From positions 62,001 to 126,000 of the forward strand of contig NZ_BONW01000013.1 in the NCBI RefSeq assembly GCF_016862915.1: a stretch of DNA of 64,000 nucleotides, in the 5' to 3' direction. Source of the stretch: Plantactinospora endophytica (GTDB lineage: Bacteria; Actinomycetota; Actinomycetes; Mycobacteriales; Micromonosporaceae). This document shows positions 9,717 to 17,548 of the stretch, piece after piece. Both the position numbers and the translations under genes were made by a program. Numbering within the stretch: position 1 is the stretch's first letter; the number at the start of each line of letters is the position of its first letter. The notes under the pieces are model-generated. The model searched no databases. It saw only the letters and a list, made by a program, of their open reading frames with translations, and was not told the DNA's origin.

Positions 9717-9821
9717 CCCGCCCACCCCACGAACGCGACGCTGCCCGAGGTGTGCGCGCGTTGGATCCTGCCCGTCTGCCCGAGATTGACCGGCTGCCCC
9801 GATCGAGATGGAGGTCCTGCG

Positions 9822-11201
9822 GTGACGACCATCGAACCACCGGCAACCCGCGACGTCGTACCCTTCGGCCAGGCCGTGAAGGCGTGGTTCACCATCTCGT
9901 TGCAGACCTTCGGCGGACCGGCCGGGCAGATCGCCGTGATGCAGCGGCATCTGGTCGACGAGCGCCGCTGGATCGGCCAACGCCGGTTCCTGCACGCCCT
10001 GAACTACTGCATGCTCCTGCCCGGTCCCGAAGCCCAACAGCTCGCGATCTACGTCGGCTGGTTACTCAACGGCACCCGAGGTGGTCTCGTCGCCGGGACC
10101 CTGTTCGTGCTCCCCGGGCTGGTCGCGCTGCTGGCGCTGTCGGCGATCTACGTCGGCTACGGCGACGCCCACACTGTGACCGCCCTGTTCGCCGGCCTCG
10201 CCCCGGCCGTGGTCGCGATCGTCGCCCAAGCGGTGTGGCGGGTCGGCAGCCGAGCCCTCACCAACAGGGTGCTGGTCGGGTTCGCCGTCGTCGCGTTCGT
10301 CGCCCTGGCCGTGTTCGGCGTGCCGTTCCCGGTCGTCATCGCGCTCGCCGCGCTCGCCGGCTGGGCCGTGCACCGGTGGCAGCCACACCTCGTCACGGCC
10401 GGTGGGCACGGCGGCAACGGCACCGACGGGCCGGCACCGTTGATCCCGGACGACGCGCTGCACCACCACAGCCCGTCCGGTCGGCGGGCCGCCACGATCC
10501 TCGCCGTCGGACTCGTCGCCTGGTTCGCCCCGGTCGCGCTGGTCGCCGCGACCACCGGGGTCGGCAGCGTCTACACCCAGCAGGGCCTGTTCTTCTCCGG
10601 CACCGCAGTGGTCACCTTCGGCGGCGCCTACGCCGTCCTGGCCTATGTCGCCCAACGGGCCGTCGAGGACTACGGCTGGCTTTCAGCCGGGGACATGGTT
10701 CGCGGGTTGGCCCTGGCCGAGAGCACCCCCGGGCCGCTGATCATGGTGGTGCAGTTCGTCGCGTTCCTCGGCGCCTACCACCACCCGGGCAGCCTCGACC
10801 CGTGGGTTGCCGGAGTGGTCGGGTCGCTGCTGACCACCTGGGTCACCTTCGTGCCCTGCTTCCTGTTCATCCTCCTCGGCGCCCCCTACGTCGAACGACT
10901 GCGCACCAACCGCACCCTCTCCGCCGCGCTGACCGGCATCACCGCCGCCGTCGTCGGCGTGATCGCCAATCTCGGCCTCTACTTCACCGTCCACACCCTG
11001 TTCGCCGACAGCCGTACGATCAGCGGCGGGCCGCTGCGCCTGGAACTGCCGGAGTTGGCCACGGTGCGGTGGATACCACTGGGCATCGCCGTCATCGCCG
11101 GTGTGCTGATCTTCCGGCTCAAATGGTCCGTCCTGCGCGTACTCGGGGTCAGCGCCCTCCTCGGCCTCACCGCCGGGCTGGCCGGCCTACCCATCACCTG
11201 A
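9822..11201 (+). CDS. chrA: Chromate efflux transporter ChrA
   Basis: A 459-residue two-domain CHR transporter that exports chromate across the membrane. The N-terminal half has FTISLQTFGGPAGQIAVMQRHLV, RFLHALNYCMLLPGPEAQQLAIY and a run of helices. The second half repeats the pattern with FSGTAVVTFGGAYAVLAYV and ALAESTPGPLIMVVQFVAF. About ten to twelve membrane segments are apparent, with a His-rich loop (ALHHHSPSGRR) between halves. GTG at 9822 is chosen for the GGAGG at 9811-9815 and because the CHR domain begins soon after. It completes the chrB-chrB-chrA unit. Confidence 0.93.
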   Translation: MTTIEPPATRDVVPFGQAVKAWFTISLQTFGGPAGQIAVMQRHLVDERRWIGQRRFLHALNYCMLLPGPEAQQLAIYVGWLLNGTRGGLVAGTLFVLPGLVALLALSAIYVGYGDAHTVTALFAGLAPAVVAIVAQAVWRVGSRALTNRVLVGFAVVAFVALAVFGVPFPVVIALAALAGWAVHRWQPHLVTAGGHGGNGTDGPAPLIPDDALHHHSPSGRRAATILAVGLVAWFAPVALVAATTGVGSVYTQQGLFFSGTAVVTFGGAYAVLAYVAQRAVEDYGWLSAGDMVRGLALAESTPGPLIMVVQFVAFLGAYHHPGSLDPWVAGVVGSLLTTWVTFVPCFLFILLGAPYVERLRTNRTLSAALTGITAAVVGVIANLGLYFTVHTLFADSRTISGGPLRLELPELATVRWIPLGIAVIAGVLIFRLKWSVLRVLGVSALLGLTAGLAGLPIT

Positions 11202-11256
11202 CGAGCCACAGAATTGGCCAACCAGACCTGGACGCCAGCGCGACCAACGGTCCACA

Positions 11257-11395
11257 TCAACATGGACCGACCCTGGTCGACGAGCCGTCCGCTTGCCAGG
11301 CCCGCATCCGGTCCTTGACCATCTGGAAGGCCCGGGCCAGGTGCTTCGTGCACAGCAGGATCTCGCCGTCGGCGTCGGCTACCTCGCCCGTGCTG
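11257..11395 (-). other. Possible short gene remnant between convergent genes
   Basis: On the minus strand a start-less open stretch of about 46 codons reads DADGEILLCTKHLARAFQMV and continues KDRMRAWQADG before a TGA. It looks more protein-like than random, but it has no start codon and no family I recognise. It lies between the convergent chrA and marR genes. It could be the tail of a lost gene or chance. Confidence 0.25.
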
Positions 11396-11869
11396 TCAAC
11401 CGTTCGCTGGTGCCGTTTGCGCCGGGGTCGAGACGGCTGCCTCGTACCTGAGCAAGGTGTCGACGAATGTGCGTTGTTGTGCCGGGCTCAGCGGTGCGAG
11501 GGCCTGTCGCCATGCGTGGGCACCTGGAGACAGCCACTGGGCGATGGCGGGGCGGCTCTCAGGGCTGATGTCAACGATGCGGCGGCGCCGGTCGGTGTCG
11601 TCCTCGCGCCGTACCAAGACTCCTCTGCGGCTCAGATCGCTCACGATCAGGCTCACCGTGGTCGGTGCCACACCCAGCATCCCGGCCAGTTGGGAGACGG
11701 TCAGCGGGCCGTCGAGTAGGAGCAGGGACAGCATCGACAAGTGCCTCGGCGCCAGCTCAAGCGACCGTAGCTGTTCCGGCAGAGGCAGCCGTTTGACCCT
11801 GCCGACCAACCTTGGCATCACCAGGAGCAACTTCCTGACCGTGTCGTCCGTGGTGTCAGGTGTTGACAT
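11396..11869 (-). CDS. MarR-family transcriptional regulator
   Basis: A 157-residue winged-helix repressor. The DNA-binding part is LTVSQLAGMLGVAPTTVSLIVSDLSRRGVLVRREDDTDRRRRIVDI, with the wing arginines typical of MarR. ATG at 11869 is preferred over an upstream in-frame start because it leaves the promoter and dyad sites outside the gene. It is transcribed away from the tautomerase gene at 11937. Two dyads with TTTG-N4-CAAA arms lie between them, so it probably represses both itself and the tautomerase, as is usual for divergent MarR pairs. Confidence 0.88.
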   Translation of the reverse strand: MSTPDTTDDTVRKLLLVMPRLVGRVKRLPLPEQLRSLELAPRHLSMLSLLLLDGPLTVSQLAGMLGVAPTTVSLIVSDLSRRGVLVRREDDTDRRRRIVDISPESRPAIAQWLSPGAHAWRQALAPLSPAQQRTFVDTLLRYEAAVSTPAQTAPANG

Positions 11870-11889
11870 CCGCCCACCTCCCAAATACC

Positions 11890-11918
11890 TTTGCATGCAA
11901 AGCTAATTTGCGTTCAAA
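11890..11918. promoter_or_regulatory. Two tandem dyads, probable MarR operator
   Basis: TTTGCATGCAAA at 11890-11901 is a perfect palindrome. TTTGCGTTCAAA at 11907-11918 keeps the same TTTG-N4-CAAA arms, 17 bases on. Both lie between the divergent marR and tautomerase starts. Binding by the adjacent MarR is inferred. Confidence 0.65.
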
Positions 11919-11936
11919 CCGTTCCCGGAGGATGGT

Positions 11937-12323
11937 ATGCCCCACCTCAGCGTGCATGTGCTGGAGAGCGACCTGGCCGGCCGTGAGACCGCACTGATTC
12001 GGAACCTGACCGATGCGGTCGTCGCCGTCTATGGGGAGTGGGCCCGAAGCATCGCGGTCGTGCAGTTGATCGGCCTGCCTCCCGGTCGTTGGGGTATCGG
12101 CGGCAATCCGGCAGAGGCACCCTCACCCAGCGTCACGTTCGGCATCAGGGAGGCGGCGTTCAGCCGGCCCGACGCCGACGAGATCGTTGCCCGCCTCGTG
12201 TCCGGAGTCACGGACGCCATCGTCGACGTCCTCGGGGAGCGCGTCCGCGCCGGCCTCACGGTCGAGTTCGTAGGCACCCCGGCCGGGCGGACAGGAATCG
12301 GCGGAGTTGTCGTCACGTCATAG
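11937..12323 (+). CDS. Tandem-domain tautomerase family protein
   Basis: A 128-residue member of the 4-oxalocrotonate tautomerase superfamily. Pro2 follows the initiator Met (MPHLSVHV), so removal of Met would expose the catalytic N-terminal proline. The chain is twice the 4-OT length and its two halves look alike: both end with a GRxGIGG turn (GRWGIGGN and GRTGIGGV) and both have a long helix. This suggests a fused dimer, with only the first half bearing the proline. It is probably controlled by the divergent MarR. Substrate unknown. Confidence 0.72.
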   Translation: MPHLSVHVLESDLAGRETALIRNLTDAVVAVYGEWARSIAVVQLIGLPPGRWGIGGNPAEAPSPSVTFGIREAAFSRPDADEIVARLVSGVTDAIVDVLGERVRAGLTVEFVGTPAGRTGIGGVVVTS

Positions 12324-12591
12324 GGATCATTCAAGTGCCGGAGCCGGTTACGAGCGCCCAACGACACTCGATCGGCGCCCTCTACTCCGGCGATACGCGC
12401 GCCAAGACTCCTTCAGTGCCCCGTGGCCCAGGCCAAGGAGATCTCGGTAGGCCGAACAGATCGATCTGTGGCCTGCCTCTACCGACAGACGTGTTGCCGG
12501 TGCCTGCGAGGATCGCCGCGTTGCCTCCGCTACGCCCTGATCGGGCCGCCACCAAGCCTCCGGCACCTGCGCACGCCCTCGCCTGAGCCGG

Positions 12592-13113
12592 CTATCCCTC
12601 GCCGCGCAGGGCCGCCTGGACGGGTTCGGGGGTCATCGCCGGGAACCGTTCCTGGAAGTCGAGGACTCCGACCCAGGTGGGGCGCAGGCCGATCCGGACC
12701 ATCCGCAGGCCGGGCTTGTCGATCGCCTTCACGTAGGCGTCGCCCACCTCGTCGCCCATTCCCGCGCGCTGGATGGTGGCGTACTCGGGTAGGACGCCGT
12801 CGACCTCGGCCAGGGTGACCTTCCCGCGCAGCATCAGTACCTGTGGAAGCCCTTCGGCAGTGTCGATGCAGACCGCCACGTCGGGCCGTGTCCGCAGGTC
12901 ACGGACCTTGTAGTTGCCGGCGAACGCGCCGACGACCAGTTCCTCGCCGGTCCACAGGAAGTTCACCGGGATCAGTCGAGGGGCTCCGTCCCTGCCGGTG
13001 TATGCCATGCGCGCTACCAGGGGCGTACTGAGCAGGCGCTGCGCGATGGGGGTCTCCAACAGCTTCACGTCACCTTGTCGCAGACCCGTCGCGGGGGTGT
13101 TGGGGAGGCTCAT
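12592..13113 (-). CDS. Pyridoxamine 5'-phosphate oxidase-fold flavoprotein
   Basis: A 173-residue split-barrel protein. The family pattern is visible as LLSTPLVARMAYTGRDGAPRLIPVNFLW, then KVRDLRTRPDVAVCID, and a C-terminal PTWVGVLDFQERFP. Such proteins bind FMN, F420 or heme and act as small oxidoreductases; the substrate cannot be told. The start is taken at ATG 13113; a TTG lies three codons upstream. It is divergent from the HxlR-type regulator at 13190, with an operator-like dyad in the 76 bases between them, so it is the likely target of that regulator. Confidence 0.83.
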   Translation of the reverse strand: MSLPNTPATGLRQGDVKLLETPIAQRLLSTPLVARMAYTGRDGAPRLIPVNFLWTGEELVVGAFAGNYKVRDLRTRPDVAVCIDTAEGLPQVLMLRGKVTLAEVDGVLPEYATIQRAGMGDEVGDAYVKAIDKPGLRMVRIGLRPTWVGVLDFQERFPAMTPEPVQAALRGEG

Positions 13114-13135
13114 GGGAGCCAAGCTAGAGGGTCAG

Positions 13136-13170
13136 CTCCTAGAAAACAAGCAATGCTCCTTTATTAGGAG
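13136..13170. promoter_or_regulatory. Overlapping dyads, probable HxlR operator
   Basis: CTCCT at 13156-13160 and AGGAG at 13166-13170 form a dyad around TTATT. A further CTCCTA at 13136-13141 pairs with TAGGAG at 13165-13170. The site lies between the divergent flavin-fold gene and the HxlR gene. Role inferred from position. Confidence 0.5.
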
Positions 13171-13189
13171 TGACAGGTAGTCTGACGGC

Positions 13190-13858
13190 ATGAGCGGCAT
13201 GCGTAGCTATGGGGATCCGTGTGGCGTGGCGCGTGCACTGGATGTGATCGGCGAACGGTGGGCGGTGCTGGTGGTGCGCGACCTCCTGCTCGGCCCCAAG
13301 CGCTTCAACGACCTGCTCGGCGGCCTGCCCGGGATGAGCCCGAACGTGCTGAGCCAGCGGCTCCGCGAGTTGACCGAGCACGGCGTTGTGCGACGGCGGG
13401 ACCTCGGACCACCGACCCGGGTCCACCTCTACGAACTCACCGAATGGGGCCGGGCCCTGGAGCCCCTGCTCCTACAGCTCGGACGCTGGGGAAGCCAGGC
13501 CCGACCAATACCCGAGGGTGCCCTCGGCGCCGACTCACTGCTGCTCAGCATCAAGGCGGCCGTCGACCCGGCTCGGGCTGCGGACCTGCGTGGCGTCTAC
13601 GAGCTCCACATCGACGCCGACACCTACCTCGCCGAGGTCGTCGACGACTCGGTCCGGATCCGCCGCGACACGGCTTCCGGGCGCCCCGACGCGACGCTCA
13701 CCACCGACCTCGACACCCTCCGAGCCGTCTGCGACCGCCGGATCACCATGGCGTCGGCAGTGGACTCGGGGACGCTACGCCTGAACGGTGAGCCATCCGC
13801 CACACGGCGCCTCACCGATCTCCTCCTGGCCCCGTTCACGTCCGCGTCTCAGCGCTGA
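13190..13858 (+). CDS. HxlR-family regulator with C-terminal SCP2-like domain
   Basis: A 222-residue two-part regulator. Residues 8-100 are an HxlR winged helix: GDPCGVARALDVIGERWAVLVVRDLLLG, then FNDLLGGLPGMSPNVLSQRLRELTEHGVV and YELTEWG. The remaining 110 residues resemble the SCP2/alkyl-sulfatase C-terminal fold, with repeated beta strands (ELHIDADTYLAEV, ATLTTDLDTL, GTLRLNGEP) that may bind a small hydrophobic ligand. An alternative ATG is three codons downstream. Together with the divergent flavin-fold gene it makes a compact sensor/enzyme pair. Confidence 0.85.
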   Translation: MSGMRSYGDPCGVARALDVIGERWAVLVVRDLLLGPKRFNDLLGGLPGMSPNVLSQRLRELTEHGVVRRRDLGPPTRVHLYELTEWGRALEPLLLQLGRWGSQARPIPEGALGADSLLLSIKAAVDPARAADLRGVYELHIDADTYLAEVVDDSVRIRRDTASGRPDATLTTDLDTLRAVCDRRITMASAVDSGTLRLNGEPSATRRLTDLLLAPFTSASQR

Positions 13859-14079
13859 TCGAGCGATGCGGACGGCGGGTGGTGGGGGCGACGGCCCCAG
13901 CGGCGGTTTCCCGCCCCGACCCTGGACGTTCCGGAGGTCGGCCACCTGATCCATGGCCTGCGACCACCACCGTCATGCTGCTCCCTGGGAACCGGGGCAG
14001 AGGTGGGCCGGCCGCACGAGGAGTTGGTGTGCTATCCCGTTGAGAGGTTCCTGGTGCCCGGTGGGTGGCGAGGAATGAG

Positions 14080-14127
14080 AACTTCTTTCGAAGTTCGATT
14101 GGTTCGATAGTCGAAGTGTTCTAGGAT
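14080..14127 (+). promoter_or_regulatory. Promoter and two dyad operators ahead of marR
   Basis: A good -35 (TTGGTT, 14099-14104) and -10 (TAGGAT, 14122-14127) are 17 bases apart, leaving only a few bases of leader before the ATG at 14139. One dyad, AACTTC-N4-GAAGTT, sits upstream at 14080-14095. A second, TTCGA-TAG-TCGAA, lies inside the spacer at 14103-14115. This suits repression by the MarR gene it precedes. Confidence 0.65.
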
Positions 14128-14138
14128 CGGAGCGTTAG

Positions 14139-14651
14139 ATGTCGAGGCGAACCCGAGACGAGGTGATCGTCGACCTGATACGGGCGTGGCGTGCCGCGCG
14201 TCTACAGACCGACCTGCTCGACGACGCCGCCTTCCACAAGCTGGGGATCAACCGGACCGACGGTCGTTGCCTCGACGCCCTGAGCGAGGGGCCGATGACC
14301 GCCACCGCCCTGGCCACGGCCTGCGGTGTCACCGTCAACGCCCTGACCACCGTGGTGGATCGCCTGGCGGAACGCGGGCTGATCGAGCGGATCCGGGACA
14401 CCGTCGACCGCCGTCGGGTGGTCATCCGACTCACCGAACTCGCCGACCACGTCAGCAATCAGCTGTACGGACCGGTCGTGGCCTGGTCGATCAACAACTT
14501 CAACCGGTACACGACGAAGGAACTGGAGATCCTCGAACGCTTCCTCACCGAGGGACGCGAGTTCCAGAAGCAGCACATGGAGTACATCCGCGAACTCGAC
14601 CTCTCCTGGGAGCCGGGCAACCCCGACCTCGATGCCACACCGGCACCGTGA
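14139..14651 (+). CDS. MarR-family transcriptional regulator
   Basis: A 170-residue winged-helix protein. The recognition region is MTATALATACGVTVNALTTVVDRLAERGLIERIRDTVDRRRVVIRLT. The helical ends for dimerisation are present on both sides (DLIRAWRAARLQTDLLDDAAF and ELEILERFLTEGREFQ). The start lies only a few bases downstream of the predicted transcription start, so the message may be nearly leaderless. The DUF6069 membrane protein gene follows after about 90 bases in the same direction and is a likely partner or target. Confidence 0.87.
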   Translation: MSRRTRDEVIVDLIRAWRAARLQTDLLDDAAFHKLGINRTDGRCLDALSEGPMTATALATACGVTVNALTTVVDRLAERGLIERIRDTVDRRRVVIRLTELADHVSNQLYGPVVAWSINNFNRYTTKELEILERFLTEGREFQKQHMEYIRELDLSWEPGNPDLDATPAP

Positions 14652-14744
14652 GCAGCGAACACGCCAGCCACCGGCGTACCCACTCCGGCGGCGGCGCCAC
14701 GACCTGGGGCGCCTCCGCCCCATCAGCCTTCGGAGGCAACCATC

Positions 14745-15209
14745 ATGAGCACGACACGACAGCGGGTCCTGCCACAATCCCGGCGGCACCTCATCCGCGC
14801 GGCAGGCGTGATCGGAGCCGTACTGTCCGCGATCCTGGTCTACGCCGTCGCGGTCACCATCGGCGCCCAACCCGAAGTACCGCAGACCTTCGGATCGCGG
14901 ACCCTGCGACCGCTCGAGTTCGGCGAGGTTCTCGGCGCGGCCACGATCGCCAGCCTGGCGGGTTGGGCCCTCCTGACCATCCTGGAGCGCTTCACCGCCA
15001 AGGCGATAACGATCTGGACCGTGGTGGCCGCCATCGTGTTCCTCGGCACGCTGCCGTACATGCCCGGGTTCTCGGCCGACAGCCGAGTGACTCTCGTGCT
15101 GATGCACGGCGCGCTGGCAGCAGTACTCATCTCGGTGATGCGACAGACCTCCGCTCCTGCTGGCCGACCCGGTCCGACCACGGACTCGGCTCAGCGACGA
15201 GCGAGCTGA
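14745..15209 (+). CDS. DUF6069 family membrane protein
   Basis: A 154-residue protein with four hydrophobic segments: LIRAAGVIGAVLSAILVYAV, the VLGAATIASLAGWALLTIL segment, AITIWTVVAAIVFLGTLP and VTLVLMHGALAAVLISV. The spacing and the PLEFGEVLGAA segment match small four-helix actinobacterial proteins annotated as DUF6069, whose function is unknown. It follows a marR gene in the same direction and is probably co-regulated. The tail is short, polar and arginine-containing. Confidence 0.7.
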   Translation: MSTTRQRVLPQSRRHLIRAAGVIGAVLSAILVYAVAVTIGAQPEVPQTFGSRTLRPLEFGEVLGAATIASLAGWALLTILERFTAKAITIWTVVAAIVFLGTLPYMPGFSADSRVTLVLMHGALAAVLISVMRQTSAPAGRPGPTTDSAQRRAS

Positions 15210-15345
15210 TCACGTAACGGATTCTCGTGGGGTGGGTTCTGCCAAGCGGTGGCGAGTGCGGGCGTTGGCCGTGGTTGGTAGGGGATCTTGTTGCGGAGCA
15301 TGGCGAACAGGGCGTCGCAGCGGCGGCGGGCGAGGTCCGCGGTTC
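15191..15345 (-). pseudogene. Remnant of a transposase C-terminus (IS110-like)
   Basis: The minus strand encodes LARRRCDALFAMLRNKIPYQ followed by PRPTPALA and a short basic end before TGA. This resembles the closing helix and tail of IS110-type transposases (arginine-rich helix, then D-LFAMLRD-like). Nothing upstream on that strand continues the protein. It is a short fossil at the 3' end of the DUF6069 gene; family assignment is tentative. Confidence 0.45.
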
Positions 15346-15454
15346 CCCGGCAACTGGGCGTCTTCGCCGTCGGCCGTACCGTCAACCTCAGGACCGCCCG
15401 TTCTCAACTGCTCGGCGGCATGAGCTCGGGCGTGACCCAGGTGAGGGCGATGGA

Positions 15455-16321
15455 TCATCCGTTTCCATCGAGGCCGAGGAGTCGCCGCAGGTAGATCAGG
15501 CCGTCCGTGGCGAGCCGGTCCTGGGTTTCGGCGAGCGGACGCCAGATCGAGGCGGCGGTCGCGACGGTCTCGTTCTCCGAGGTGAACGATTCGATGCAGA
15601 TCGGTCCCCGGTAGCCGGTGTTCCGCAGGGCAGCGAGAAAGCGCGGCCAGTCGAAATGGTCACGGCCCGGCGCGCCGCGATCGGTTCCGCTGACCTGGAC
15701 ATGCTTGATGTGCGGGCCGGCGTCGTCGATCGCGGCGTACGGGTCGGCCTCCTCGATGTTCATGTGATAGGTGTCGATCATGATGCCGACGTTGTCGGGC
15801 AGCCCCTCGCGTAGCTCCAGTAGCTGCCGGATCGTGTTGGCCACGCTGGTCTCGTAGCGGTTGAGTGCCTCGATGCCGAGGCTGACGCCGTGCCGTCCGG
15901 CGTACTCGGCCACCGGCGCGAGGTGGGTCCGGAACTCGGTGTAGCAGGCGGTGCGTTCGGTCGGGGACATCCGCCAGGTACGGCCGACGGCGGCGTACAG
16001 CGGGCCGCCGACGACCGGTGCGCCGAGTGCCGCCGCGAGGTCGACGCAGTGCCGCAGGTAGGTCTGAGTCCGGGCCACGGTGCCGGGATCGGTCCGGACC
16101 AGGTCTCGCCCCGGCGGGGTCACCGCACAGACCCCGGCCAGGGCGAGTCCGTACCGGTCCAGCAGTGTCCTGGTACGGTCCGGGTCCCAGTCGCCGACCT
16201 GCTCGACCGGCAGTTCGACCGCGTCGAAACCCCACTGCGCGATTCTCGGCAGCAGGCCGCTCAGGGCGGTGTCGTCGACCGGGGACGACCACACCCACGG
16301 GTTCACCCCGATCGGGAACAC
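15455..16321 (-). CDS. Sugar phosphate isomerase/epimerase, TIM barrel
   Basis: A 288-residue AP-endonuclease-2-fold protein similar to hexulose epimerases and IolE/inosose-type enzymes. Metal and catalytic residues are visible in order: Glu in LGIEALNRYE, Asp-His in IMIDTYHMNIEE, His in IKHVQVSGTDRGAPG, and Glu in CIESF near the end. It should interconvert keto-sugars. GTG at 16321 is supported by GGAG nine bases upstream; the preceding stop is only ten bases away. It is the last gene of the sugar ABC operon, so it probably processes the imported sugar or a 3-keto derivative. It lacks any signal peptide. Confidence 0.85.
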   Translation of the reverse strand: MFPIGVNPWVWSSPVDDTALSGLLPRIAQWGFDAVELPVEQVGDWDPDRTRTLLDRYGLALAGVCAVTPPGRDLVRTDPGTVARTQTYLRHCVDLAAALGAPVVGGPLYAAVGRTWRMSPTERTACYTEFRTHLAPVAEYAGRHGVSLGIEALNRYETSVANTIRQLLELREGLPDNVGIMIDTYHMNIEEADPYAAIDDAGPHIKHVQVSGTDRGAPGRDHFDWPRFLAALRNTGYRGPICIESFTSENETVATAASIWRPLAETQDRLATDGLIYLRRLLGLDGNG

Positions 16322-16331
16322 CGCGTCTCCG

Positions 16332-17519
16332 TCACTTCCACCGCTGCGGATAGCCCGGCAGGTCCGTGCAGCCGCACATCGCGTAGTGCAGCGGCGGCAT
16401 GGCCTCGTCGACGTACCGGTCGAGGTTGTCCTGGGTGATGGTCGGTTGCGGGAGTTTCCACGGGCTGGAGACCGGCTCACCGCGCAGGATCTTCAGCGCG
16501 GCCAGGACCGGGGTCCGCCACTGATACGTCGGGTATGTCGGCGCGATGGCGGTGAGTTGCTTGTCCTTCCATAGCTTGAGGAAGTCGAGCTGGTCCTCGC
16601 CGTTGATCGCGGGCAGCGGTTTGCCGGCGTCCTGGAACGCCTCGACCGCGGCGACCGCCGTGGCGCCGGCGTCCATCCAGATGCCGTCGATGGTGCCGTG
16701 CCGTTGGAGGTAGTTGGTGACGATGGTCTTGGTCTTCGCCGGGTCGCCGTCGGTGAACTCGACGCCGACGACGTTGACGTTCGCCTTGTCGAACTGGACC
16801 TTCGCGGCCGACCAGCGGGTCTCCAGTACGTCGACGCCGGGCAGGATGCGCAGGGCCAGGACCTTCCCGCCGGAGGGCACCTTCTGGCTGAGGAACTCGG
16901 CGCCGACGTGTCCGAAGCCGTACCCGCCGATGGGGTTGATGAAGGTCACCGGGCAGTCGGTGTCGACGCCGCGGTCGAAGACGACCACCGGTATGCCCTT
17001 CGCGCAGGCCGTCTCGACCGCCGGGGTGAGCGTCGCGGTGGTGTTCGGTGAGACGATCAGGGCGTCACAGCCCTTGCCCAGCAGGTCGTTGATGTCGGTG
17101 ATCTGCTTCGGGTCCTTGCCCTCGGCGTCGACGTGTACGAACTCCTTGATCAGCGCCCGCTGGGCCTCGACCTCGGCCTGCATGGTCTTGAAGCCCACCT
17201 GCCGCCAGGGGTTGTTCAGGGCGGCGTTGGAGAAGCAGACCTTGTACGGCCCCGGCTTCTTGTACTTCGCGGTGTCGACCGGGCGCGGGTCGAGCACCTG
17301 CTCCCACGGCCGGTCCGCCGGGCCGGTGGCGGTCGCGCCCAGCAGTGCGATCTCCCGGTCGTAGTCGGCCTGGACGAAGAACTTCGACTGCACGCCGGTG
17401 CCGGCGTCCGCCGTCGCCCCGGACTGCGACGGGTTCGGCGTGGGGGTGTCGGTGGCGCAGCCGGCAAGCACGAGCGTCGCGACCGACGCCAGCGCCACCG
17501 CGATACCGGGTCGTCTCAT
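16332..17519 (-). CDS. Sugar ABC transporter substrate-binding lipoprotein
   Basis: A 395-residue periplasmic-binding-protein type 1 family member (ribose/xylose type). The N-terminal signal ends in the lipobox LAGC with Cys at about residue 20, so it is anchored to the outer face of the membrane. Typical elements include KVCFSNAALNNPWRQVGFKTM, the CDALIVSPNTTATLTPAVETA segment, GIPVVVFDRGVD and GTIDGIWMDAGATAVAAVEAF. It captures the sugar for the two permeases encoded just upstream in the same operon. Confidence 0.92.
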   Translation of the reverse strand: MRRPGIAVALASVATLVLAGCATDTPTPNPSQSGATADAGTGVQSKFFVQADYDREIALLGATATGPADRPWEQVLDPRPVDTAKYKKPGPYKVCFSNAALNNPWRQVGFKTMQAEVEAQRALIKEFVHVDAEGKDPKQITDINDLLGKGCDALIVSPNTTATLTPAVETACAKGIPVVVFDRGVDTDCPVTFINPIGGYGFGHVGAEFLSQKVPSGGKVLALRILPGVDVLETRWSAAKVQFDKANVNVVGVEFTDGDPAKTKTIVTNYLQRHGTIDGIWMDAGATAVAAVEAFQDAGKPLPAINGEDQLDFLKLWKDKQLTAIAPTYPTYQWRTPVLAALKILRGEPVSSPWKLPQPTITQDNLDRYVDEAMPPLHYAMCGCTDLPGYPQRWK

Positions 17520-17548
17520 CGATCTCCTCCTGATGGTGGGAAGGGCCG

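Noticed and set aside
9752-11719. 655-codon frame overlapping chrA
   Set aside because: It is Arg/Pro/His rich, typical of a shifted GC-rich frame, and chrA is unambiguous.
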